From Microplitis mediator (taxonomy: Eukaryota > Arthropoda > Insecta > Hymenoptera > Braconidae), in the NCBI RefSeq assembly GCF_029852145.1, contig NC_079976.1:18373117-18437116 (forward strand): a DNA stretch of 64,000 nucleotides. Direction: 5' to 3'. Under the pieces are notes generated by a model, which made no database searches, had not been told where the DNA came from, and worked only from the letters and a program-made list of their open reading frames with translations. Positions 34,781 through 46,214 of the stretch are shown here, piece after piece. A program made the position numbers and the translations under genes. The number at the start of each line of letters is the position of its first letter. Position 1 is the stretch's first letter.

Positions 34781-37043
34781 CCCGAGTCGAAATTTAAGTC
34801 GTAGATTCAACGTTTTGAACGTTGAAATCGTAAATTCAACGTATTGGACGTTGAAATCGTAATTTGAACGTATTGAACGTTGAAATCGTAGTTTGAACGT
34901 ATTGAACGTTAAAAACGTTAGTTGAACGTATTCAACGTATTGTGAGCGTAAATCAAACCGATAAGGAGTGTAAATAAGTAATATCAAAACTATTCAGATA
35001 ACCACATGCTTTCAAATGGAAGTACGATAAAAATTATTTTTATAATTCTGTTAGGAGAATTTCAGTTTTTTGGTTGAAATTCTACCATCTGTTCAATGAA
35101 AATACTTAGTCCGAATTTTTTATTTGTGAAATTTTCTGTTGGGATTTTCTATAAGTGATGGAAAAATAATTTATAAACGAATTTCACGATATTCCACTCC
35201 TCAGCGGGTTGCGGGGGTGGGTATTAACAATGAAAATTTTTAATTTTCAAGCTATAGCTCCTACGACTTCAAATTCGGTAGGAATCTTCTTTAAGTGATG
35301 TAAAAATAATTTATGAACAAATTTTACGATAGCTCACGCCACAGGAGTTGCGGGGGTGGGTGTTAACAATGAAAATTATTAATTTCTAAGGTGTAGCTCT
35401 TATATGCTCTAAATTTGGTAAGAATCTGTTATATGTGAGGTAGAAATGATCTAAGAGCGAATTTCATGACAACCTACTTCCAATATGATCTGCGGGGGTG
35501 GGTGTTAACAATGAAAATTTTAAATTCCTAAGCTATAGGTGCTACATACTCCCATTTTGGTAGCTATCTTTTATATGTGATGTAGAAATAATTCATAAAC
35601 GAATTTTACGATATCTCACCCCGAAAAAGATTGCGAAGGCTTTAACAATGGAAAATTCCTGATTTTAAACTATAGCTCTATAGGGTCGAAATTGGGTAGG
35701 AATTTTCTGTGAGAGATGTAGAAATAATATACAAACGAATTTTACGATAGCTCAACTTACAGCGGGGTTTGCGGGGTTGGGTGTTAACTATTAAAATTTT
35801 TAATTTCCAAACTATAGCTCCTATTGTGGCCAAATGCAGTGAAAGTTTTATCTTTTCTGTATGTGATACAGAAATGATCTAAGAGCGGATTTTACGACGA
35901 ACCACCCCTAATAAGGATCGCGAAGGTGGGTTAACAATAAAAAATCATAATTTCTAAAATATAGCTTCTAAAAGCTGTGAATTTGGTAGGAATCTTTTAT
36001 TATTCACGAGGAGATCATCTCAAAACAGATTTCAAAAAATTCTACTTCCGATAGGCATTGCGGGGGTAAGTGTGTTAAAATCTAAAATTTTAATTTCCAA
36101 ACTGTAACTTTTACAGTCTCAAAATTTAGTTGGAATCTTCGTGGATAATGTCAAGTTCAGCTGAGAATGGATTTTCTCAAATTCTAACCCAAAAGGGATT
36201 GCGGGGTCGTTAACAATGAAAATCTCTCATTTTAACAAGTTCAGCGCAAGCGCATCTGCCATGTTTTCAAGGCGGCAACTCAAAAGGTTCAAACTCTTTC
36301 CAATAAATATTTACAAGTGGGGCCAATGATTTTAATTTTAATTTTTTTGAACGAAATTTCTATTTGATTTTATTGATATATTTTTTTTTTCTTGAAAAAT
36401 ACATAAAAAAATGAACAATTAAAAAAAAAAAGATGATTATCACAATTTTTACAAATTTTCAAAAAAATTTATAAATTTTAAAAAAAATTTTGATATTCAA
36501 CTAGAAATTGTGCACCAAAAATGAAATTGCCTACTGAAAAAATCCATAAATGAGCTCCAAATCTTCAAAATATTTTTGAAATGCAAATGAAAATCAATCT
36601 GATAGTTTTCAAAGATCTCAAAATATCAAGATTGAATAAGAATTTGACTCTCAAAAATCAATCTCAATTCAATAACTTCCTCAATTCAAATAATCTGTGA
36701 TTTTATGAGTTGATTGAATAAGCAAGTATCTAAAAATTAACTCAATCAAATCTTTAGGAAAAGCTTTTAGCTAAATTTAGCCCATAGGTTATTTTTTACG
36801 CATTGGTATATGCCATTTTTTCGTAACTTTTAATTTTTACTATGGATCATATATTTTTTTTAAACAGTTAAATCTATATTTTTTTACGTTCAATACGTTC
36901 AAATTACGATTTCAACGTTCAATACGTTCAAATTACGATTTCAACGTCCAATACGTTGAATTTACGATTTGAACGTTCAAAACGTTGAATCTACGATTTC
37001 AACGTTCAAAACGTTGAATCTACGACTTAAATTTCGACTCGGG
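34781..37043. mobile_element. foldback element with 29-bp repeated arms and an internal satellite
   Basis: Ends CCCGAGTCGAAATTTAAGTC and its complement open inverted arms. Each arm consists of four to five 29-base units containing CAACGT, TGAACGTTGAAAT and CGTA. The interior holds a 142-bp satellite (35100-36240) and AT-rich DNA. It interrupts the 525-bp array. The flanks share no target duplication that I can see beyond one or two bases. Repeated arms are typical of foldback transposons. Confidence 0.7.
35100..36240 (+). repeat. 142-bp satellite, about eight units
   Basis: The phrase TTGCGGGGGTGGGTGTTAAC recurs near 35205, 35348, 35490, 35628, 35770, 35917, 36058 and 36198. Each is followed by AATGAAAATT, AAACTATAGCTC and TTGGTAGGAATC. 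Period is 138-147 bases, with substantial divergence between units. Confidence 0.8.
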
Positions 37044-37497
37044 ATGTATCTTAAATTTCGTACAATTAGCTTTCATTTTCACTGTATTGCTTGTTTATTT
37101 GAAGATCTTTTCTAACAATTCGATGATCTCGAAAATTTCACAAAAAATTATAAAAGTTTATTGTTGCAGCTAAGTCCTATAATAACTTTTGAATAATAAG
37201 GCATAACTCAAATTCTGGAAATTCATATAATGTAGCTTATAAAATAAGTTTCAATTACACTACTGTAGCGTATTTTCCATTCAGTAGTTCTTTTTTTATG
37301 AAGTTTAATAAATTTTTGTATCTAAATAAGAAGTCTACCTTCCATTCAGGGTAAGGCCGGATGGCTCTTTGTAGGTAGATTTTTTTAAAAATCTAGGTAT
37401 TGTATTTGTCCTCATGGTCGATTTTTCAAGGAATTTTGTCACAACCTACCATAATTAGTTGAGTACAGTTCGAAAATACCATTCGTTGAAAAATTTA

Positions 37498-37547
<50 letters not shown>

Positions 37548-37795
37548 ATAGAACCAAGTTTTGAGAACACGATTGCGCCTAGAATCCTTGTCGGATCCCA
37601 GTGAAATTTTTACACTTATTCTATGGGTGATTACCACGGTTAAGTTCGAAGATGGGCTAAATCGTTCGATTAGTTTAGAAGATATGGCTGTTTCAAATTC
37701 CCACGATTTTTCAAAAAAAAAAAATTTTATCCACTTTCAAGTTCATATAACTTTAAAACTAAAACTCATAGATAATTTCCGTAAAAAGTATTTGA

Positions 37796-38845
37796 AAGCT
37801 TGTCTAATAAGCTTTAATTAAAGACCTTAAACTTGATGTTTTGACCATTTCTTCAAATAATTTGATAGCCTTGAAAATTTTAATGGAATCAAAAAATGTT
37901 GAACATATGGTTTTCATTCACCATCATTTATGCATTTCCCATTATAATCAAATTTCGTCAGTTGTATTTTATTGTGCACAAAATAACCTGTAAATTTCAC
38001 AGCTATTTTATATTTTAAAAGTATTTCTTTTATTACTTATGATGTATCAAATGTACCTCTACGACGTATGATTATAACTAGTCTTGTCATTACGATAGCA
38101 CCTACAGTTCTTATCGGATCTTAATGAAATTTTCCACACTTATTCTATAGGCGATTATCTTGATCAAGTTCAAAGATGGGCTGAATCGTTCGAATAGTTG
38201 TGAAGTTATAGCTGTTTGAAATTTCCACGAGTTTTTGAAAAAATCAGTTTTTATTCACTGTTGAAGTTCATATAACATTAAAACTAAAACTGATAGACAA
38301 TTCCAGTAAAAAGTATTTGAAAGCTTGTCTAATAAGCTTTAATTAAAGACCTTAAACTTGATGTTTTGACCATTTCTTCAAATAATTTGATAGCCTTGAA
38401 AATTTTAATGGAATCAAAAAATGTTGAAAATATGGTTTTCATTCACCATCATTTATGCATTTCCCATTATAATCAAATTTCGTCAGTTGTATTTTATTGT
38501 GCACAAAATAACCTGTAAATTTCACAGCTATTTTATATTTTAAAAGTATTTCTTTTATTACTTATGATGTATCAAATGTACCTCTACGACGTATGATTAT
38601 AACTAGTCTTGTCATTACGATAGCACCTACAGTTCTTATCGGATCTTAATGAAATTTTCCACACTTATTCTATAGGCGATTATCTTGATCAAGTTCAAAG
38701 ATGGGCTGAATCGTTCGAATAGTTGTGAAGTTATAGCTGTTTGAAATTTCCACGAGTTTTTGAAAAAATCAGTTTTTATTCACTGTTGAAGTTCATATAA
38801 CATTAAAACTAAAACTGATAGACAATTCCAGTAAAAAGTATTTGA
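37796..38845 (+). repeat. recent duplication of one 525-bp segment
   Basis: 37796-38320 and 38321-38845 appear almost identical (one difference noted, GAACATATGG against GAAAATATGG), whereas neighbouring units of the same array are clearly diverged. This marks a fresh tandem duplication within an old array. Confidence 0.75.
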
Positions 38846-40990
38846 AAGCTTGTCTAATAAGCTTTAATTAAAGACCTTAAACTTAATGTTTTGACCATTT
38901 CTTCCAATAATTTGATAGCCTTAAAAATTTGAATGGAATCAAAAAATGTTGAAAATATGGTTTTCATTTCACATAACTTATGCATTTCTCATTATAATAC
39001 AATTTTGTCAGTTGTATTATAGTGTGAAGAAAATAACCTGTAAATTTCACTGCTATTTTATATTTTAAAAGTATTTTTTTTATTATTTATGCTGTTTCAA
39101 TCGTACCTGTACGTCCTATAATTATAACTGATCTTGCCATCGTAATAGTAATTACAATTATGATCTCATACTAATTAAAATTTCTATACTTTGTTTACGT
39201 GAAGGTTAGTTTAGTACATTACCTATATAATGTTTTGTCAAATCAACTATCTGAAGTTCTCTATCGAAAATAGTCGTTGTCTTTTTTTACTCTCACTCTT
39301 AGAAAACGAGCCTAATTTCATATCATGACTATATACTAACATGTATCACAAGATATGTATGTATGAAACTTTTTATATAGATTAATTGGAAAATCTACCT
39401 TCCATTTCGGCTGCCGAATTTTTTATTGTTATGCCTAGAAGAAACGTTTAAGATGATATCGATAGAATTATTTTTTTTGGACCACTTTTATATATATGGA
39501 ATATGACGCTGCTTGTGGACACGATAGCGCCCACCATTCCGAACGGAATTTTTTGGTAAAAATCTAGGTCAAGTTTGAAGATGAGCTAAATTGGTCAGTT
39601 AGTTCAAAAGTTGTCGGTGTTTAAAGTTTTCTTAAAAAATAATAAAAAGTCGTTTTTTTATCAATTTCTCTCCAAATAATAGTTGAATAAAAAGCAATAG
39701 CTGATTTCTGTTTCATGTATCTGAAAGCTCATGGAATAAGCTTTAACTTTCGAAATTTAACTACCCATTTCAACACTTTTTTCGAACAAATTTGTGATTG
39801 AAATTTTTTAAAAAAATTGAAAAAAATTTTTTTATGGCTTTAACTCTCATGATATGTTGAATAATATGTTGCAAGTTAATTCCATTAATTACATCTTGTA
39901 GCTAATGGAATAATCTTCAAATAACATTATTATGACTATCTAAAAATGAATCGTTCATTTATTATGATGTTCAAACTCAATTATATGTTTTATTATAAAA
40001 ATTAAGCCTTGTGGTCGTGATAGCGCTTACAATTCGGAACGGATCTAAGTTAAGCTTGTCACACGTATTTTCGGGTTCAATGGTTTATTCCAGTTTGTAA
40101 ATAAGCTAAATCGGTTGATTATTTTGGCAGTTGTAAGTATTTTAAATATTTTAAATTCAAAAATGAAGTTATTTGTTGTTGATTTATCCATAGATTACTT
40201 TAAAACAAAAATTTATGTGGATTATCAACAAAGGTATTTTGAAGCACATCTAATTAGTTCCAATTTTTGTTTCTGCAATTGCCCTTTTGACAATTCCTTT
40301 ACATAGATTTCTGACCTTGAAGCTCATTGAAAATGTCTAAGAAATTTAATTTATTTACTAATTTTTATTTGATACCTTGAAAGTAAATAAATGAATAATA
40401 AGAAATCCACTACCATTTTGGCTGCCGAATGGCTTTTTTTCTTATTTTCATAAAAATTATTTTTCACTGCTTATTCTCACCATAATGTTCGAACAGAGAA
40501 TCACAACTCAACTTAGTAAAATGCATCTTGTAGATCGTGCGGATAGCTTTGATTTCCCTTACGTAAATTCTCTTTCAAACGATTTCTTTTAACCATACAT
40601 GGTCTTAAAAATTTTAAAACAAATTTAAGATTTTTTTTATTCGCTTATTATTCCTCTATCAACTTTAAAGTGATAAAACATAGTTTAATTTTATTGAATT
40701 CATGTTGTATTATATAAAATAATCATTAATTAACACATTACAATATTACATTCAATCCTTACACTCGTATGAACGATTATTCATTTATACTTTTATTTAA
40801 AATTTCTATTACATCAGATTTTTCAATATTACGATTTTGACACTAGAATTTATACTAGAGCTTAAGACTTCGTGTTATTTGTAATTAGTTTTATTTCTTA
40901 GACGAAATTTACAATGCCTTATCGTAAAAATTATGATTTTGAAGGTATAGTCCACCACTAATATGATCAATAAAAAAAATCCCGATGTTA

Positions 40991-41447
40991 CACTGATAGA
41001 AGTATTTATTTGAGCCCAATAAATATTTATTAATAGTTAATAAATGATTTATTAAATGAGATTTATTTGAGACAAATAATTAAGCCATTTTTCAATAGTT
41101 AATAAATGGCTTATTTGAATAGATAGAAATGACACATGAAGTTAATTAAGTAAGGTTATGACAAATAATTTACAGGACTGTTTAATAGTATTTTTTTAAA
41201 GAAAATAATACACACAATTAATGTTAATTGGAGATAAAAATTATTATACAAAAGATATAAAAAAAATGAAATATTATAATAAATTTTTACTAACGATCAC
41301 ACTCATTCCATTCAAGGTTATATAACCTTATATATATATATATATATATAACCTTAACTTCATGTGTCATTTCTTTCTATTCAAATAAGCCATTTATTAA
41401 CTATTAAGGAATGGCTTATTTGGCTCAAATAAATACTTCTATCAGTG
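40991..41447. mobile_element. 457-bp palindromic MITE, CACTGATAGAAG ends
   Basis: CACTGATAGAAGTATTTATT and its complement form the ends, with TA on both sides. Arms of about 180 bp contain AAATAAGCCATTTATTAACT. The centre has a TA run near 41332. Non-coding. Confidence 0.85.
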
Positions 41448-41449
41448 TA

Positions 41450-42736
41450 GCATCATAAATTCGGGTGGAATTTTTTTTCCGTGTAGGAAGCACTTCAAAT
41501 GCAATCATTTGTGAAAATTGATAGTATATGTAAAATATAGCGGATGAAAATGAACTTGTAATAAACTAATCTTATCATAGTAGATTCATCAGTATGGCTA
41601 CACAGATTGATTTCAAATAAATCCATAAAAATTTCATGAAAATTTTGTTAAAATGTAGTCCATACAAGTCTATAGTTAGGGACCATACAATCGATAACAT
41701 TGATTGTAATCCACAAACCACACCCCGTTACGTTTGCCTTCATGATATTATATTTTAATTTTAAACATAAGAATTGTTAACAAGAGCTGATTATTTTTCT
41801 ATCACCTTGAAAATGAAAACATAAGTAAAACATTTTGAAGCGTAAATCAAGTAATTTATTGTTTCCACGAGTGACGGCTAAAATTCCTTCTGTATCCTTT
41901 GAAATACTGAATCTTTTACAAATTCCGCAATGGAATGGTAAGAATCTTCGACAAGAGAACCTTCTACTTGGCAACAATCCCGAAACTGCGTGGGAATGGA
42001 CATTAGCAGACGGGTGGGACCACACTGTCGAATTATCGGTGTTTTGGCATGTTATAAGGTTTACTTTGCCTCGCTCTCTTTTACTTTCTTGTCTTCTTTA
42101 TAACATCGACTGTCGTCTAAAAATTCTGTGGAATCCACACTTGAAACTGTGGGAACTAAAGCAGTGTTCTACCACGTTTCCTCGCCGTTATTTAGTTGGT
42201 TTTTAATTTTTTCCTTTTTGTTTTACATGTCATATATTGGTTCAAATTTTTTCTCACTCCTCAATTATGATTAGCAAGTATAGAAAGTCCAGAGCATTCG
42301 ATATTGAATAAGTAAACACGTCCCTTTAGCATTAAGTTGTATATTTCTTGTCTCATTCGTTAATATCTCAAATTAGAATAATGAAAATAGTAACAGTAAA
42401 TAATCATTTTGAATGCTATAACAGTTAAGAATATATGAGGGTACACAGCTAGAACGACCATAAATAAATTCTCTTGTTTTTACTTGAATAGTGAATTGTT
42501 TTAATATAATTCGTTAATAAAGTCAGATACCTAAATTTCTAAAAGTTGGGAATGATTAGATTTTTTTTCTAAATACGGTGCTCCAAATCAAGAGAGTTAC
42601 ATTTTTTCAACAATTTTATGTGTTGTAAAGTTTCAAAAAATAAACTTCTATGGATGTTAAAAGGAAATGTATAATATTTGAGCGCCCGACTACTATTTGA
42701 AAAAATTGTTTTAAACATACATGATTTTTAGTCGAA
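41450..42736. other. unassigned region
   Basis: The plus-strand frame 41835-42206 (123 codons) is somewhat less AT-rich than its surroundings, but I recognise no domain and the opposite strand is also open. It could be a chance frame or a TE remnant. No other gene was seen. Confidence 0.3.
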
Positions 42737-43726
42737 TTATTTATTTATTTATGAATGCAATATGCTAAGGCACAGGCCATATGGCAAGAGTAATCAGGTA
42801 CAATAATTACAACTGTAGACACATAACAACAATTAGAATATACAAACAAAAGTAATAGAATTCATAATATCATGAAAGTTTAGAACAAATGAAATGTTAA
42901 TATTAATAAGTAATAATTATTAATAATACAAGCGATTTAATAATATGAAATAAAGATTCAACTCAGAATAATTTTACTAACCTTATAAAGTTAATAATAA
43001 AATAAACTAGAAGGACAAAAGGCTATCTAATAATCCAATATTCATATTTTACAGACTATAAAATCATAATATCAAGTGACAATAAATGATCAGATATTTT
43101 CTTTTTAAAAGCTTCTAAGCAAGTTACATCCAATATTTTCGTTGATAATTTTTGCCAAAAGTGAATAACTGAAATTGCAAATGAATTTTCAAGATAAGAA
43201 GTATTAAAACTTGGTATCAAGAAATTAATATTATTAGTTTTACTTGCTAATCTTTCAGACTGCCTATATTCATCCTTTATAAATAGTTCTCTCAAATAAC
43301 TTGGTTTACCAATAGATAACAGTTTATAGAAATATGTAGCCATAAAATATAATCGTCTGGATTTTACCGAATGCCATCTCAATTTACGTCTATGATGGGT
43401 TATATGTTCATCATGCCTTAGATTGAAAATAAATCGTATTGCACTATTTACAACAGGCTGTAATTTTGAATCATTTTTAACAGTTGAGTCAATGGGTACT
43501 ACAGAAATATAATCAATAAGTGGAAAAATAGTTTCTGAAACCAATAATTTTCTGACTTTCGGAATAAAGGTATTATTCTGAATTTTTAGACAATGAAAAA
43601 CTGTATTTACTTTCTTGATTGTCTGAGATACATGATTTTTCCATGAGAGATCACTATTTATAAGTAACCCAAGACATTTTGTTGAATTTACATAGCAATG
43701 AACGTACATAATCATTAAAAGTGGTC
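42737..43726 (-). mobile_element. 5'-truncated LINE
   Basis: The minus-strand 3' end has the non-coding tail ATGGCCTGTGCCTTAGCATA followed by an ATAAATAAATAAATAA repeat at 42737-42753, the usual end of several insect LINE clades. Coding sequence lies at 43056-43715 and the homology stops abruptly near 43726, next to a C-run, as expected for 5' truncation during target-primed reverse transcription. Confidence 0.75.
43056..43715 (-). CDS. C-terminal end of a LINE reverse transcriptase polyprotein
   Basis: The 219-codon frame corresponds to the region after the polymerase palm of non-LTR reverse transcriptases. It opens with VNSTKCLGLLINSDLSWKNHV, followed by TIFPLIDYISVV and NSAIRFIFNLRHDEHITHHR, and then a C-terminal segment with basic residues (KLRWHSVKSRRLYFM). 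The palm motifs and any endonuclease are missing, so it cannot act. Clade is uncertain: Jockey- or CR1-like groups share this layout. No internal stop codon was seen. Confidence 0.75.
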   Translation of the reverse strand: MIMYVHCYVNSTKCLGLLINSDLSWKNHVSQTIKKVNTVFHCLKIQNNTFIPKVRKLLVSETIFPLIDYISVVPIDSTVKNDSKLQPVVNSAIRFIFNLRHDEHITHHRRKLRWHSVKSRRLYFMATYFYKLLSIGKPSYLRELFIKDEYRQSERLASKTNNINFLIPSFNTSYLENSFAISVIHFWQKLSTKILDVTCLEAFKKKISDHLLSLDIMIL

Positions 43727-43960
43727 TGAAGCACCCCCCCCCCTCACCCCGCTCATTCTTTCACCTAAGAATTGTCTAGATTTAAATGGGTTATTGCGAA
43801 AATCGAATATGATCTACTAAGAAATTATTTAAAATCGATTAGTGACTTGTAGATTTGATATCATTTTTATCAAATACCCTGAACGATTTAAAATCAAAAT
43901 GTGACTTACGTACGATAAACAAATCTAATTTAATCGGAGGAGACATAAGTGATCTTACTC

Positions 43961-44111
43961 GGCTGCCCAATTTCAAAACACAGTAAGTGACAAATTTTTA
44001 AAAATCGATTTTTTAGTATTTTTAGTTCCAGCGGAGTCTTGTGAACATGATTCGATGCATATTTCAAAAATTTCATTTTTGTCAGTTACTGTGTTTTGAA
44101 ATTGGACAGCC
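43961..44111. repeat. 151-bp inverted repeat
   Basis: GGCTGCCCAATTTCAAAACA and its near complement TGTTTTGAAATTGGACAGCC enclose about 80 bases. A small hairpin MITE or a decayed end of one. Confidence 0.7.
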
Positions 44112-44456
44112 GTACTAGATTTATGTAATTAATTGAATTTATATCTAAGATTACAAAAGATGCAGGATTGAAATCACCATAGATCAGAACTACTTTTTGA
44201 TGGGATAAATAATGCTTCAAAGAGATGATTTAAACGGATATTCCAGAATACCCTGCTGAAGAAAAAAAGCATTCCCATTATACCCGGATGGTAACGGTAT
44301 ACTTTTTATTTTGATTCATTTAAAAATTTTATTTCAAATAGATAGCTTTCGTAAAGAAGATCGATAATTTGTATTTATGATTCTCACAAGAACTAACTTC
44401 CGAATCGATCTTACCATATTATTCAAACAATATTTAATAAGTGTTAATTTTATTTT

Positions 44457-44711
44457 AATACACTCATGCCATGAATTGAAGGAACAGAAAAATTTTAGAA
44501 ATTTTTTTGTGATTTTTGCAAGGCTGCAACTTCGTACAAAATAATCGTATCGAAAAAAAAAAGCGTTTTGAAGCTTGCAATTTCTAGTTTCGACGCATTT
44601 TAATGGAATTTTTTTTTTGACCTTCAGCCATTGCGCAAACATGAGAAATACCGCAAGACAAGAATTTTCTAAGTTTTTTCTTTTCTTTGAGACTCCACGG
44701 GCTGCGAAAAT
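44457..44711. repeat. left outer arm of a broken foldback element
   Basis: The sequence is an inverted, diverged copy of 51718-51975 and of the arms at 62210-62460 and 63570-63825 (shared GGAACA, TAGAAATTTCAAGC, CGATACGATTATT and GGTCTA words). Further inverted matches continue at 44885-44990 against 50935-51005. The short frames on both strands here are palindrome products. Confidence 0.65.
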
Positions 44712-45127
44712 CAAAGAAAAAAAAATTGCAACTTGTTTTTTTGTGTTCGAAATTTTCTTTTTTCTGTCTTTTCCTTGCATTTGCTGATTCACGAACGCGA
44801 AAATTTAAGAAAAGTCTAAAAAAATTATTTTTTATCATTTATGGGATATGTGCTTTCTTAGCGCACGCTCTTATGTTCGCCAAATAGCTTTTTGCCCATT
44901 CAACTGTTTCCACGACATTTGTGTGCGTTATACGATTATCTGCGTGCAATAAGTAAACTTGTCGCACTCAAATTTCCCACATGAAAAAAGTGTATAGGTG
45001 AAAAGTATATCTCAAATTATAATTGGATATATAAAATTATACTTCCATGTATAATTTTCAATATATTTTCATGCTACTATTTTTTGCCGTTTTGATATAC
45101 TTGATTATACTTTATCAGTATGAGTAA

Positions 45128-45945
45128 GATTTATAATTTAATACTCTCTAATCATGAATTAGTGGAAATTTCATTAATTACGTTAGTGAAGCAGTATTCA
45201 CTTCATAATCAGTGTATTCAAATAACAAATTAGTGAATTCTCACTAATAAATTTAGTACTATAATTTTCACTAGCAAATTAGTGATTTTCACTACTGAAC
45301 TAGCGATATTTTCGTAATTTCTACAAGTGAAACTGTTATTTACTTCTTAATTTATGAATTTCACAATTTCACTAGTAACTTTAACTAGCAAATAATTAAA
45401 TATTTTACTAGATATAAATATAATTAATAATTATGGTGCTATTTTTAAAAATTTTAATAAAAAACGTTCAAAATAAAAAAAATTGAAGTACAGAATAATA
45501 ATATATTTATATGAAGAGTATGTCAATCGTAACATCACGGATTTTTTATTTCTTCATCAGTTATTGTTTGGTATCATAACGAATATATTGTTTACGAATA
45601 TACTATTTACACTCACGCCATCACATGCGCAGTAGATAGCATCAAAGACTTTGAATCGGAAGGATGCAAGTTCGAGCCCTGCAGTCACCGGGATTTTGTC
45701 ATCAATCAAAATCATGTATACTTCCTCTAAGTAATGATTCTAATACATTAATCACATTTCGGATCTAATTACAAGTGTCTTATGTTTATTTTCGCAATTT
45801 AATATTTTTTTTCTCCGATGAAATCAGTGGATTCCCATATTCACTTTTCAATTTAGTGGATTCTCATATTCACTTATCAAATCAGTGAATTCCAATATTC
45901 ACATATTTATTTAGTGAATATTCACTAATTCTGCGTGGTACAATT
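45128..45945. repeat. dense TTAGTGAA / TTCACTAA motif series
   Basis: More than fifteen copies of TTAGTGAA or its complement, irregularly spaced, occupy 45128-45420 and 45830-45935 and continue at 50330-50385 beyond the solo LTR. Similar motifs are near 5845-5935. Non-coding. Confidence 0.6.
45627..45694 (+). repeat. tRNA-like (tRNA-Gln-like) SINE remnant
   Basis: GCAGTAGATAGCATCA, GACTTTGAATC and a B-box-like GTTCGAGCC at 45670-45678 follow tRNA order. The GACTTTGAATC segment matches the anticodon arm of tRNA-Gln(TTG). A closer-to-consensus copy lies at 57865-57937 on the other strand. The acceptor stem does not pair, so it is not a functional tRNA gene. Confidence 0.5.
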
Positions 45946-46214
45946 TGTTATGTCCACCGCTTAATTTTCAATTATTTATCCGGGATTTCTCCCTTTGGCA
46001 GGATAGTAATTTTGGACAAGCGGGTTGGAGGGTGTGGACAACAATAAAGAATACGAGGAAGAAATTATCTTCCTATAATTTATTATTTATAGTGGATCTT
46101 TTCGAGAATTAAGAACCCAAACGTCTTCGAAGAGACTGGTGCTCTTGTTTAAGCCAAAAGTATTTTATGAAGGATAGAAAAATAGTTCTTTCACCTAACT
46201 TTCGATGTAACTTC

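Larger units (their letters stand above)
34018..40420. repeat. degenerate tandem array of about 525-bp units
   Basis: Each unit carries the phrases ACACGATTGCG, TTCCACACTTATTCTATAGG, AAGATGGGCTAAATCG, AAAGCTTGTCTAATAAGC and TGCATTTCCCATTATAATC in the same order. Units begin near 34018, 34555, 37549, 38074, 38599, 39125, 39490 and 40010, becoming more diverged towards the right. The array is cut by a foldback element (34781-37043) and TA repeats at 37497-37544. It encodes no protein. Confidence 0.75.

Noticed and set aside
34018..40420. CRISPR-like repeat arrays (also the 29-bp arms and 20-bp array)
   Set aside because: Repeats are contiguous or diverged, without unique spacers of constant length, and the context is eukaryotic transposons.
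41835..42206. 123-codon frame as a host exon
   Set aside because: No domain recognised, the opposite strand is also open, and no splice or promoter context is convincing; left as unassigned.
45627..45694. Functional tRNA gene
   Set aside because: The acceptor stem cannot be paired and the D and anticodon stems are poor; only the internal boxes are tRNA-like.
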